A stretch of 64,000 nt of DNA. It comes from Gordionus sp. m RMFG-2023. Taxonomy: Eukaryota; Nematomorpha; Gordioida; Chordodea; Parachordodidae. Of the stretch, positions 46,701 to 58,921 are shown piece by piece (within the stretch, counting starts at the first letter, position 1; each line of letters opens with the position of its first letter). The stretch lies in assembly GCF_954871325.1 (NCBI RefSeq), contig NC_088777.1:44431366-44495365 (forward strand), read 5' to 3'. Made by a program: the position numbers and the translations under genes. The notes beneath the pieces are model-generated. The model ran no database searches. It saw only the letters and a list, made by a program, of their open reading frames with translations, and was not told where the DNA came from.

Positions 46701-49700
46701 ACACACCATTCGTAATCCTAACAAGCCTCTTAATTTATTATTTTGGGCAATTACAAAACTTTTTTAATAGTATAAGTTTTTATGTGTCTAATAAAAATTA
46801 TCAAGAGTCCGTTTATTTAATGAACCCTTCATCCATTAATTCCTCGAGCTTGGTATGTTTTTATGACTTTTTTTAAAATCAATGGAAGCGGGAAAATTTA
46901 TCTTTCTAAGTTTATTCACCAAAATAATATCTCCGCAGTGCCGACGGTCATGACTACCTGTACATTGTCAGGCCACCCCGGATTCATCCTGTGACTGAAT
47001 TATTAGAATAAATTCATATGGACGAAAAATTGGAATAATGAGCAAACCGGACAAGATAAAGCAATACTACACTGAACCCAGGAGTCTTGATCTCCAAAAT
47101 TGTTCTTTATGATGAAGCCTTAATGATACATAATTCCAAAATTTATATATGGGAAAGTTCATCTAGCCTGGTTAGAGTGCCTTCAATTAGCCAAGTCGGG
47201 ATTTCATTTACGGAGACTGTTACAATTTTATGCTACGATAGTTTAAATTAAAAATTATATTACGATAGCTGATTTGTATATATGGTAGAAAATAATTCTT
47301 TCGGTTTCGAATATGAGCTATAGTTTTATAAGCCTAGACAATGATGCCAATGCTCCAAATATTCTCAATGCCAATATCCCAATTTGTATATTTTATGAAG
47401 GAAAAAAAATTCAGATTATTTTTGAGTTTATGTTTCAATTAAAATACCGGAAATGGCTTTGATAAATAATGGGAAGAATATTTTACCTTATAGATTTAAG
47501 AAAATAAAATATTCTTAATCTATTTCCACTGACACTAAAGTTCCTAAAGACGTTTTTAACTAAATCTTTCAATAATTTATTTTGAATAAAAAAATTACGA
47601 AACAAGAATGGAGATAGATCAAAATAACGAAGATAACATGCCTGATACTTCGACTACGAGCGATCATGTTTCGATTACGGTCGCGGCCTGTAATGGAATC
47701 CAGTTGTGCTTAGCTTCCGGTAGAGATCTGTTTTATTTGGAAATCGGAAAAAATGATTTGATCCTTAAATCTAGGAAAACTTTCCCCCACGAAATCGCTT
47801 GCTTGGACATAAGCCCTTTACCACGTTCAACCGAAACCCATGAGTTTATGGCAAAACATTTATTACACCATATTTTAATATGCTAAGTTTTTGTAAACTA
47901 ATTTCTTTTGAGAAATATCGGGACATTAAAAAGAATATCATATATAAACGAGACTATGACTGATGGTTTTTTCAATAAAATAAAAGTGTACATATTGGGA
48001 GGTCTGCAATAAGCAAATTTTTAACCAGAACTCCCGCCCTCGTTTTTAATTTTTTTTCATTCGCTCGCTCATCCGCGATTTTTTTAAACTTCACTCACCA
48101 ATTCATTTATCTAAAAATAAATTATTTTATTAGTTGGTTTAGCCCTTTATTTTATTTTTTATATATTTTTACTTTAATTTATAAGATTAAGCAATATTAT
48201 GAAACAAAAAAAATTAATTTTTGAATAAATGTAACTCCGTCCTGATCATGTCTCCCCAAAAAATATTTCATATGTTTAGGCCACCCCTCACCCCAATGTT
48301 TTTTAACTTGCCTACCCTCACCCATGGTAGGGAACAGATAGATTTAAAAAGACACCCCCTGCAGACCTCTAGTACATAAATGAAATCCGCCATTGAGAAG
48401 ATATTTAGTTTAGATTAAATGACTTTCATTGATGTCTACTACAACCAATGACCTTTTAGGTTAGTATTAATGCTAATGAGTGATTGATTGCGCTAAATAG
48501 CGTTAAAATACTAACAACACATCATATATATATAAATGACACACATGTCTAAAGCGAAGTCGATTCTTCATCTCTGTCTCCCAATGCTAGCAAATTTTGC
48601 GCCGCCGGCTTTTGGACCGAGGTGGCCGTGGAAATATTATACCTACCTTCCCTCGATATGGCTCACAGAGAAGTCTTGCCACGCACCGATATTATTCCTA
48701 GATCGCTTATAATGTGCCACTTCAGGGACGAGGAAGAATCAACCGGATCGGTTGCAAAGCAGCGCGAGGTTAACAAAGAAGGATCTATGAATGACGAGAA
48801 TTCAATGGGGGAGGAAAATGGGTAATTTTTGTGCTGTTTTGTTATAAACATCGACTCTGATTAAAATTTATAAATTAGTGAATTGGATAGCAGTTTTCAA
48901 AAGAAATTGATTCTGCAGAGGGCTGGTCTTCATTGTTAAAAATTTTTTAAAACGTTATTACACAAAAAAATAAATGAATTTATAAATATATATAAAACAA
49001 AACAAGCAACCATTGCTGTTATTTGCTGGTAGCCCTCGGTGATGGAACCTTGTACCATTACTCTCTTAGCCCCTTGCGGGGTCGTATGAGCCAAAGAAAA
49101 AAGTTTATAGTCGGAACTCGCCCCCCTTCACTTAAACTCATACCCTCCGCTAGCCCTCTGCCGGCCCATAACGTACTAGTATGCTCGGACCGGCCCGCCG
49201 TCGTTTATATGCGCAATAAAAAATTGGTTGTTTCAGACGTTAATTTAGAAGAGATTAGCTACGCGTGCCCTTTCGATTCTCCTGCATATCCGGATAGCTT
49301 AGTCTTGGTGCCTTCCGCCACGTCCGGTACCGTCGTCATTGGTAACGTTTTATATAAAAAAATAATGTCTAACAATTACAATAAATTGGGCAAACCTCGA
49401 GATTAATTTAAAAAAAAATTATATCACGATTTGTGGAAAAAATTCAACTCAAAAATGTTAAATTCTGTTTGCTTAATTTTATATAGTATTATTAAATAGT
49501 CGAGTTTTGTTCGACTCAGAGTCTGTGCCGATTAAGTTCACTAGCTCAAGTTATGAAATAAATGTTATTTATATTATTTGAGTTAGAATTGAAAATTTGA
49601 CTTTGCAAATTTGCATACTTAATACACTATTTTTTAAGATTTTTTTAATATTTATCTTGGATGTCAGCCAGCTGGATGATAGGGCTGGACCAGACAAATT

Positions 49701-52700
49701 GTTTAGAATATTTTTACGAGCTTATCCATAGTTTTCTCTTTATTATACATGCCTGATAAAATTCTTTAAAAGCACCCACGAATGTTTTTTTTATAACTAG
49801 GATATCTAGTCCTGCATCTACATAAGAAAAAGGGAGGGGGGGGGGTAGGAGTAATTTGCTTCCTATATTTTTATAGGTTAAAATGAAAAATAAACCATAT
49901 TTGTAGATTAAAGGCAAGGAAAAATGCTAAATCCAAATTAATTGCATATATATTTTGATTTTAGTGCTGAATTAAACGGCTTGGATTCATAAATCGAGTT
50001 AATAACTTACGTTTTCGACTCGATTCATAACGTGGGCCACCGGTTTACCTTCATAACTTGAGTAATCGAGTCAACTAGACTTATTAAACAAACTAATCTT
50101 ATATAACTCTTAAAATTTATAAATCAGAAAAATATATATTTTTAAAAAAAATTAAATTTTAAAAATTATGTAAATCGTAAAAATAAGCTACTATCGACGA
50201 AATTCGCAAACTGCATATTCGAACCATACCTCTATATGAATCCCCACGACGCATAGCTTATCAAGAGAGTTCCCATACGTTCGCATTGCTTACGGCTCGG
50301 ATAGATGTTTACAACGGTAAGCGCCACGTTTTTATATTAATATTTTAGGGCTGGTTAATAATAATTGAAAAAAATGATATAATTCGTCTAATTACAATTT
50401 ATTTTATATTTGCAAGTAAAATTTAGTTGCCAAATTAAAAGGAAAGGTGAACAAACACAATAAAATCAATCTAAAACAAAATGACTACTCATATGTTGCC
50501 TCTTCTTTGATCACCCAGCCAATGTACTTCGCCTGAATGGCAAAAGAGAATTAATTAATTCATATATCTGTAGAATCTGTCAACATTTAGGATCGAAATT
50601 GATAAATATTTAACATTATTATATTGATTGGTAACTATTTGTAAAACATTTCAGGTACGTCCTTTGTCCCTCACCAACCTCAAAGTGTTAGTTGCAAAGC
50701 ACTAAATCACTCGTCCAGTTCTAGCTTTTCTTCGTCATCCACTACCGCTACCGGCGCTTTTAATAGTCACAAACAAGGTGGTGGAGGTCATATTGCGGAG
50801 GTCGGAAGTTCTGGCGGTAAAAAAAATCCCCTCTTTTTTAAATTTTATAAATGATGACGGACCCATAAATTTCCATATATATATTGGTAATCTATACGAT
50901 TAACATTTGTTTAATTTTTTTAAAAAGGAATTTATTTTAATTGAATATATAGTCTAACCCCACTTATAACTAATATGAAATATATATTTATTTACTATAT
51001 TATCTCATTGGATTATTTTCGACAATTAATTAAATATCATATATACCGAAAATAACCAAGCAGCACCTGGATCATCGTCAACCCAATCTAACCTTAACAA
51101 TTATAATACAAATGGGTCTACCCCCAGCCCTTCCTTTGGTGACGAATCTGAAGCATATTCCCTGGTAATATTAGACGCTCACACTTTCGAACCCTTTTGG
51201 GCTCATCACTTCCAACCAAACGAATTCGCCACTAGCATCATATCATTTCCTCTAGCGGGATCTAACAATACCCTAGATTTAGAAACCCAAAATGGCAATC
51301 GTTCCTATTCGAGAAATGGTATTTAAAAATAAATAATCGCTTTTTATCAATGTGAAAATCATTTATTCTCCCTAAACGATCATTTCTTATGATCATTAGA
51401 GGAAAATTCTGTCTGAATAAAAATAGACCTGAGACTACAATATGTTGAATAAAGATTGTGCCGAGTTAACATCTCTTACCAATGAGTTCCAATGAAAATT
51501 GTATATCATTAATATACATTGGAGATCTACTTGGCTTGTTTGATCAACCCGCTAAAATATTTTTGCGTATTGGGGCTGAAAAGATCATAACATAATTATG
51601 CTTATTAGCCAGCCCGAAACATGGGCTTTACAGAAATATGTCTAGGGTGGCAAGGAAAATTATTTATATTTTTTTCGAATTATAATATGCTGAATGAAAC
51701 TTTTTTAGCAGGGATCCAAACCGAACCCTTAGACTTATTTCCCAAGCATAACCTGAACCGTTAAAAATTTTGTCACCCGAAGGACCCCTAAAGCTGGTTG
51801 TAAACCTGTTTAAAACATTTGGTATCTTGACTTAAAAATGTTATTATGAATTTTGATTAATAATAATCTTCACAATTTTTTAGAAAATTGTACATTGCTA
51901 TTTGACAGTGCCAGCTACTCTGTCAATATTGTATGCTAGTTTGAAGATTTTGCTCATAAACGGCACAGAGGTTTGGACATCTTTTAGCCAAATCTCGTGG
52001 CTTCAATATTTTTTAGCAATTTGACACTACTCTCAACGATATAATTTATTCTTCCTCCTTATAAGTTATAATTTGACCAAGAGAATCTAGAAAATTAATT
52101 TGTAACGGCTTAATTTTAATTGTATTTTTCAGGGAATAGTGATAGAATTTAAAAAAACACGTGCTTCTCTTTGTACAATTTTAAGTTTATATGCATGAAA
52201 GGTTCACAACGATATTTAAACCAAACCGTTATTATTATTTTTTATGAACTATCTAAACCGTTATTTTATCTAAACCGAACAGATAAACTATAACCAATAC
52301 TTAATAACTTATCGATTGTTTCAATAGAGAATGACATCGCAAACAATTTGAATATTGAAAAGTTAATAGAAAATATTTTGCAATATAAAAGTCGCTGCAT
52401 TTTTAATCATTTAAAGTTGACGGGGAATCAGCTGCGAAGGAGCTATACATAGTTGGAACCGCTATGGTTTACCCGGACGAACCCGAACCCAGGCAGGGAA
52501 AAATTATGGTTTTCGAATTTTCCAAAACTACTGCCGCGGATGAAAATGCTCAGAACAATTTGTTACAAAATAACGAGGATTCGACTGGTCAAAATGCGGA
52601 TTCTTATAGGTTATTTTTTTTAAAAAAAAGCAATGAGATGGTCAATATGAAGATGCTAGACCCGAAAACGGGTTCAGGAATTTTAAACTATTTAATAGAA

Positions 52701-55700
52701 ATTTTGATAACAAGAACTTAATCAAAAACCTATTTTCTAAAGAAGGTCCGAGCCGGCCCTATTTTCATATTATCCCAGGTTTGATGGGCTACACATTAAT
52801 CGGTCTCTGTTTAATTTATGGACAAAAGGTTTAACCAAACAATTCTAACTTAATTCGAATTCGGGTCCAGAACTCTGGTCAATATATCTTGTTAGGCAAA
52901 AAAAAATTTCTCCTACCTATTTTAATCCCCCTCACCTTTCATCACAAATTTTCTCTTAAATCATTATTTATAGCTAGATTAATTACTCACTTACCTTATA
53001 AAACTTACTCCTCACATCTGTTTATTAATGTCCATTGTAAAAAAAATCCTCAATAAAATATAGGCTTATGCCCCGAAAAATATTGGTGTTATCTTGTCCT
53101 ATTCTTCGTATTCTTTTTGCCTTGATTGAATATTACTATGATAAAAATAAATTTTAAAAAAATAAGAAAAGTTAAAAAATATAATAGGAGTTAGAAAATA
53201 TTTTCTATTCATATGCGCCGCTACTTTCCAGGGCTTAGATCTAAGGAGACATTTGACAATGGGCTGTGGATAGGTTTGGATTAAAAAATGTAGATTTTCC
53301 AGTTCTCTATTTTACCCCCCTTCTTCAAGTAGGATAAAAGTTTTAATCCGGAAATTAATATTAATATTCAGACATTAATATATAGAGATCTCATTTATTG
53401 TGCCTTCTATAAATCATACATTTTACAATGTTTTTGAAATTTTTCCACTTTTAAGCTTAACTACTTAAATCCTCTTGATTAAACGAGTACCAATTTTGAA
53501 CTGTTATTTTTCAGCGTTTGGAAAAAAAATGCTCAAAAAATTTTGAAATTTTTTTTAACAATGTTTGATATTATCTTGGAAATTTTTGTATGAAAATTAC
53601 AAAGATTTACTTATAAAAATATAGCATTTTTAGGTAAAATTTGATCAAAAAACTCTGATCTTCTTTTTTCAAACCATTTTTTTTTATAAGTGATATTTGT
53701 TAAGGTGAAAATGATACTTTTCAGGTTTGAAATCGTAAATTAAGTTTAAAATGTTACTTTTTGCGAGGTTAAATATTATATATTTTAAAAATATAATTTA
53801 GACATTGTTCGTAAGCGCATTTTAGAAAGTTTTAAACGTGTCAAAAAATGATTATAAAAATCAGAATCCCAAGCAAACTGTATTATCACTACCCTTGAAG
53901 TCAATATAAATTTTATTATTATAAGTATGATTAAAATTTTAAACATCCACCAAAAAAATTAATTAGTTCATATTTGTCGTTTTCATTTAATTTTTTTAAT
54001 CTAAAAAATAAGATTGCAAAGTAATATATAATTAAATGCCTCATCCTTATCAGAATAAAAGATCCCATCCATTACCCCTCAAACTTTTGACCTTTTTAAA
54101 CAATATAAATATAATAGTCTCCATAATATTAATCATCTAATATTTTCACTATACCCAACTATATTTTGTTTCAGACGTCTGACCCTAATTAGCGAAAAAG
54201 AAATCTCTGGTGCTCCTTATTCTATGGCCTATTTCTCCTCTTCCCCTTTATCCGGTTCTGCGTCATTCCCTTCTCAATCTCCTTCCTTACCTTCCCCGCC
54301 TACCAATAACAAACTTATCGCGTGCGTCAACAGCACAGTCCGACTTTTCGAGTGGGTCCCCGCTGATCGGGAATTGCGACTGGAATGCTCCCACTTTAAC
54401 AATGTACTAGCCCTCCACCTTAAGACTCATTTCAATACTCTGGTTTTGGTTGGAGACCTGATGAGATCCCTCACACTTTTAGAATATAGGGCGGCAGAGG
54501 GTAGATTCGAAGAATCGGCCCGCGATTTCGAAGCTGCTTGGACTAGTGCGATAGAAATTATTGACGCGGAAACCTTCTTAGCTGCTGAAAACTCTTATAA
54601 CCTTTACGTGTGCCGGGTCGGGGACGAAGGTTTAGCTTGATTACTTACAATCAATCAAATGACTATGTTTAAGAAACTTATGATTAGTTTATGTGATTTA
54701 TATTTTTATAAATTGAATCGAATTAATTGATTTTTTCCTTCCAACGTCAACTAATGAAGGTGGTCGTCTCGGTGTTGTCAATGGTGCTGATCTTGGAAAT
54801 AAAAAGAAGGATGGAACTGAAGGGGCTGGCGTCACGACCGAAGGTTCCTCAGGTTAATAATAAAAGATCTCTAGATGCATAGATGCTACTGAAAACTCTA
54901 AAATTACGCATATTATTGTCAGTTATTACTTTTTGTTATTTATTCTGAATTCTAATCACAAATAATATGAGGCTGAGCACGTAATTGTAATATCTTACAG
55001 TCAATTTGATAATTACACAGATGAATTCAGTTTTTCATCCTTTATTTGTTTTTTTTTGAATTTTGACCACTTATTATATTTATTGTTTATTTATTTGTTT
55101 TGACCCGTAACCTACATAACATTTAAAATGCAGTGGTGAAATGCTATAAATTAATTATTGGAAGATGCTATAACACCCATTTTGTTTTATTCTGTCATTT
55201 CACAAACAGGCAACAAACCTAAATCAAGAAGAGATAAACGTTCAAATTTAAATGCTAATACCACCAGTTCATCTAACTCAGCCAATATTGGTGGCACTGG
55301 TTCCGTTCACAGAGGTTATATTACAAGTTATTTATTGAGTTTTTCACATTAAATCAAGGATGCTTTCAAGGGAACGGTAGAAAATGATAAATAATTTTTT
55401 TTTAAAAAATCATTTTCTAGTTATTATGTCCCCATAATTGGAAATATTTTTCATATATCCTTAAAAATTCCTAAAATAATGTTATTGATAGATGTCAGGG
55501 AAGATAATCCTTATATTTCAAATGAGTTGAAAATATTTGGAAAATTTTTTCTTCACGAGGTGTAAGCCAGTAATTTTCTGCAGAGGGTGGGGTGAATAAA
55601 TTTATACTGAAGGACTTTTTTTGGAACATTACAAATTTATTGGGTGATCGTCATATAAAATTTATTATAAATCATTTAAAAAAAAGGATATTTTGAACAC

Positions 55701-58700
55701 AAATAATAAAATATTGGAAAATACATAATATTTAAGAACAAAAAATATTATAGCTATATTATGTAAATCACAACAAACTATAGAATTAAACATTATACGA
55801 TGATTCAAAAGTTAATCAAAATATGGTTTATAAATGAAAATTTAATCTTCTTTTTCTATAGCACCAATTTGTCAATAATTTGTTCTCTACTGGGTTAATC
55901 CTCGTTATTAGTTAAGTAATACTGTAAACGAACGCGTTCTTCGTGAAGTTTGTTTTTTTGAAAAAAATAATGAACGACGTTTCTTTTATTTTTGACGAAC
56001 CTTGACATGAACGCGTTCCTTTTTCTTTTTTGCTAAAAAAATCTTCTTATTTTTATTTATTTGAAAATAAAAAGAATACAATTTAATATTAATCAAAAAG
56101 GGTTATTTTTTTCAGCCGTTTCCTTTATCACATTTGAATTATTTAACCAGCCACTATTTATTTGAATATTATTATTTTTAGATTAGCATAAGCATGGATG
56201 TTTTATCAAGGGTTTTATATTTTAATAGGAACACAATTTAAAATATTATAAATTATATATTTTTTAATTAAAATTTATATGATATATATATATTAAAAGT
56301 TAATAAGAATTTTTTTTAAATTTACTATTAATTTTAAACATGGCTAATATATTGTGTTAAAAAATATATGCTATTTATTTTATTAAATAAAAATTAAAAA
56401 AAAATGTATATTCATAAATTTTGAGCGAACGTGAACGCATTCAATTTTTTTAGAAATGTTCAAAGCATTAATGTTAAGTAAAGCTATTTCATTTAATCGA
56501 TAGGAGTCGTACATTTGAGATAAGTATTCTCCGTAATAAAGAAAAGGTCCTTCCATTTATACTTGTACTAAATTGGTATTGTAGCCAAAATTTACATTAA
56601 TCTTTATATATTTGGAAAAATTCCAAAATCTTTTTTTAATTGTGCAATATTCCGTTGATTTTCTTGGAAGATTATCTACTAAAATTAATTGGCCTTCAGA
56701 TACCTCTGAATAAAATTTAGCTAAATATTTAATTTTTTCAATTTCAATATTTAATATATCTTTGGAAAGTTTTATAGGTAATAATACATGTAAATTGGTT
56801 AAAGTCATTTGATGAATCACAATTCATTAATTGATTTTAAAATGTTTCCAAAAGTGTAATAAAAACCGTTATTTTATAGTCATCCTTAATTGAATCTTTA
56901 ACATTGGAACGATTTGTTTGTATAGATAATCGAGACTGCGAATATCATAATCATATAAATTCCTTTTCTCCTCAAAAATCACACAAATCTCGTGAAATTT
57001 TTAGTATTCTAAGTTATATTATTTAATAATATTCGCGATTCTCATAACCTCAATTGAAATTATTTTTTAAAAAATATTGCACAAAATTGTTTATAATTAA
57101 TTAATCTATTACAACATTCCAATGTAAAATAGGCTGTCATATTGAATCTAAAAATGTATCTAGGGAATTCTTATATTTTTTCAAGGGCACTTAAAAGATC
57201 TCTTTTAGATCCAAAATGCGATAGCAGCTTGATTTGCAATATTTTTCTTGTAGGCACAAAGAAGTTTCAGAAATAATTATATTCTACAAATTCTATCTCT
57301 TTGGATATCGGAACATTTCTTTACATTCTAGAAACTTTTCCTAATGATAATTATTATTAGATAGTATTAATATTGCTCGTTGAGTCGATTTTTAAAATTG
57401 GCTAACTCAATATTTTAGCCAACATTTTTAAGAATAGGCTCATATCGAGCCATTCGACAAGTAGAGATAAATTAAATATATTTTTTTTTAGTTGGTGTAA
57501 TTTTCTCATATCCAATTTAAGAAAATATACTTGCAATTTTCTTGGAATAAAATATTAATTTACAAGGAAGAAATATTTAAATTAATTTTACCTTTTTGTT
57601 AAGATTTGAATATAACCTATTTGAAATACAATACTTTTGCAATTCATAATTAATGAAAAGTTAAAAAAAATTTCATCAATGTTCTGCTAGGGGTAAGGGA
57701 GTCCCCCACACCAACTGCCTACGCGCCTGCTTCCCTGGAATCTATCAACATTATTCGAGGATAATAAAAAAGATAAACCCAATTTAGCCATTTAGAACGA
57801 TCACTATTATAAATGGAAACTTCGAAACATAAATATCTAAAAATAAAAATTTTCGAATAGATCCGCACAATATCAATGCAAAGAACCCTAACAGTTGCCC
57901 ATCCACACTCTTAGACGATGAAAGAAAACACTTATACCCCGTCGGACTCTACCATTTAGGCGAATTTGTCAACGTATTTAAGAGGGGTTGTTTGGTCTCT
58001 AGGAACACCGGAGATTCGGCACTCGAAATAGGTTTGATCAGCCGTTTATAATTGTTGCCCGAATTAAGATTACTAGTTATTTCATAATTTTACACTAATT
58101 TTCTAAAACTGATTTGAGCTTAATCTATTTTATCCCTGATTTTGTTTAGCTTTATTTAATGTCAGTTAGTTACATAGATTGAATATTTTTCTAAGTTTTT
58201 ACCTGAATTCTAAAATTTTTTTATAAAAGTTATGAATTAAAAAAAAACGTGATTCCATTTGTTACATTATGCACAGATGTTATCAGAGACTTCCACTCGA
58301 TGAAGGGGGAGGAGGTAAGTATGACGCAAGATCATCATTAAAATTAGAGGGATTGGGGATTTTAATTTTGAATTTTTACACCCAATTTTGATTGACGGTA
58401 GTGAGAGGTAAAATCATCATTGGCTTAGTGGGATATAGTGGTCTCTGGATGTTATATATTATTTTAATAAATTTTAAAATCATATACATTGTAAATAAAT
58501 AATATTATATCTAATAACTTACAACAACCCTACAGGTAATCCAATATTAATGGGCACAATATCGGGTAGCGTTCATTTAATGGTTCAATTACCTCCTCGC
58601 ATTTTTACTTTACTTGACCGCCTTCAAATCGCTATGGGTAAACATTTACCTACTCTGGGTAAAATAAGTCATCAAAATTTCAGAGCCTTTCACACCGAGC

Positions 58701-58921
58701 AAAAGACCGAACCCTCGAGAGGATTCATAGATGGAGATCTTGTTGAAACATTTTTGGATTTAAATGTCGAGGATAGAACTGCGATCATGAATCAGGTGGC
58801 TCCTGATGTAAAAGACGAAGGAAACGGAGATGCCGAGATAGAAAATAAAAAGGATGAGAATGCTTTGATTACTTCTGAAGAAATCATCAAAATTATAGAA
58901 GAGCTAGTCCGATTACATTAA
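40757..58921 (+). CDS. DDB1: DDB1, damage-specific DNA-binding protein 1, about 19 exons
   Basis: Exons: 40757-41049, 41293-41402, 41490-41701, 42161-42444, 42700-43076, 43564-43746, 46328-~46479, ~47614-47843, 48591-48821, 49007-49341, 50188-50316, 50655-50816, 51061-51318, 52417-52609, 54175-54629, 54760-54852, 55210-55314, 57861-58031, 58536-58921. Joined they give about 1,450 residues (human 1,140). Landmarks in order: [168 protein letters not shown]1 is the three-propeller adaptor linking CUL4 to DCAF receptors in nuclear ubiquitin ligases. Inserts relative to human are low complexity. The border between exons 7 and 8 is not resolved. Confidence 0.95.
41060..41265. mobile_element. Degraded GGCCCG-type MITE in DDB1 intron 1
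   Basis: Begins AATCTGCATAGGGCCTAC, matching the 9073 and 1200 copies. It contains TTCAAGCCCGGACC and AACCCAGCTTGGCC blocks and ends near AGTTCTTTAATTTA. Both tips are worn and no duplication is visible. It begins about 10 bp after the exon 1 donor. Confidence 0.5.
44523..44826. repeat. Diverged tandem duplication, about 185-bp offset
   Basis: TCTTATAAATAATCATGAAT, AGCTTGGATATAAATTC and ATATTCTCGTAGCTCA near 44535 recur near 44718 as TCTTATAAATAATCACGAAT, AGCTTGGATGCATTC and ATATTCTCGTAGTTCA. Confidence 0.65.
45029..45103. repeat. Short tandem duplication, about 41 bp
   Basis: TCTTTATTTATATAAAATTT, ATGATTTTTGCATG occurs twice in succession with one or two differences. Confidence 0.85.
47996..48371. 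mobile_element. 376-bp hAT MITE in DDB1 intron 8
   Basis: The left tip TGGGAGGTCTGCAA and the inverted right tip TAGAGGTCTGCAGG are flanked by GTACATAT (47988-47995) and GTACATAA (48372-48379), a 7-of-8 target duplication. The tip is close to the TAGTGATCTGCA tip of the 9073-9416 MITE, so both may be mobilised by one hAT transposase. Non-coding. Confidence 0.75.
55315..57860 (+). other. DDB1 intron 17
   Basis: 2.5 kb, donor GTTATATT, acceptor TTCGAATAG, phase 1. Contains palindromic GAACGCGTTC at 55930 and 56009 (variant GAACGCATTC at 56433) and a solitary hAT end at 57717. The minus-strand frame at 56557-56820 shows no family resemblance. Confidence 0.65.
57690..57731. mobile_element. Solitary right end related to hAT copy 3
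   Basis: AGTCCCCCACACCAACTG runs into CTGCCTACGCGCCTG (57717-57731). This matches the right end of the 16680-18538 element (CCCCCCAGACCAAATTC, CTGCGTACGCGCCTG). No left partner found in the intron. Confidence 0.55.

Noticed and set aside
51709-51728. CAGGGATCCAAACCGAACCC in DDB1 intron 13 as a hAT tip
   Set aside because: Looks like a left tip, but no inverted partner or duplication was found within the intron.
55158-55352. Independent 64-aa gene starting at 55158
   Set aside because: Its core is DDB1 exon 55210-55314, with good splice borders and matching phase.
58277-58314. 38-nt segment with acceptor GCACAG and a perfect GTAAGT donor, considered as a DDB1 exon
   Set aside because: Including it breaks the frame into the last exon. 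Joining 58031 directly to 58536 is in frame and gives the expected [18 protein letters not shown] spacing.
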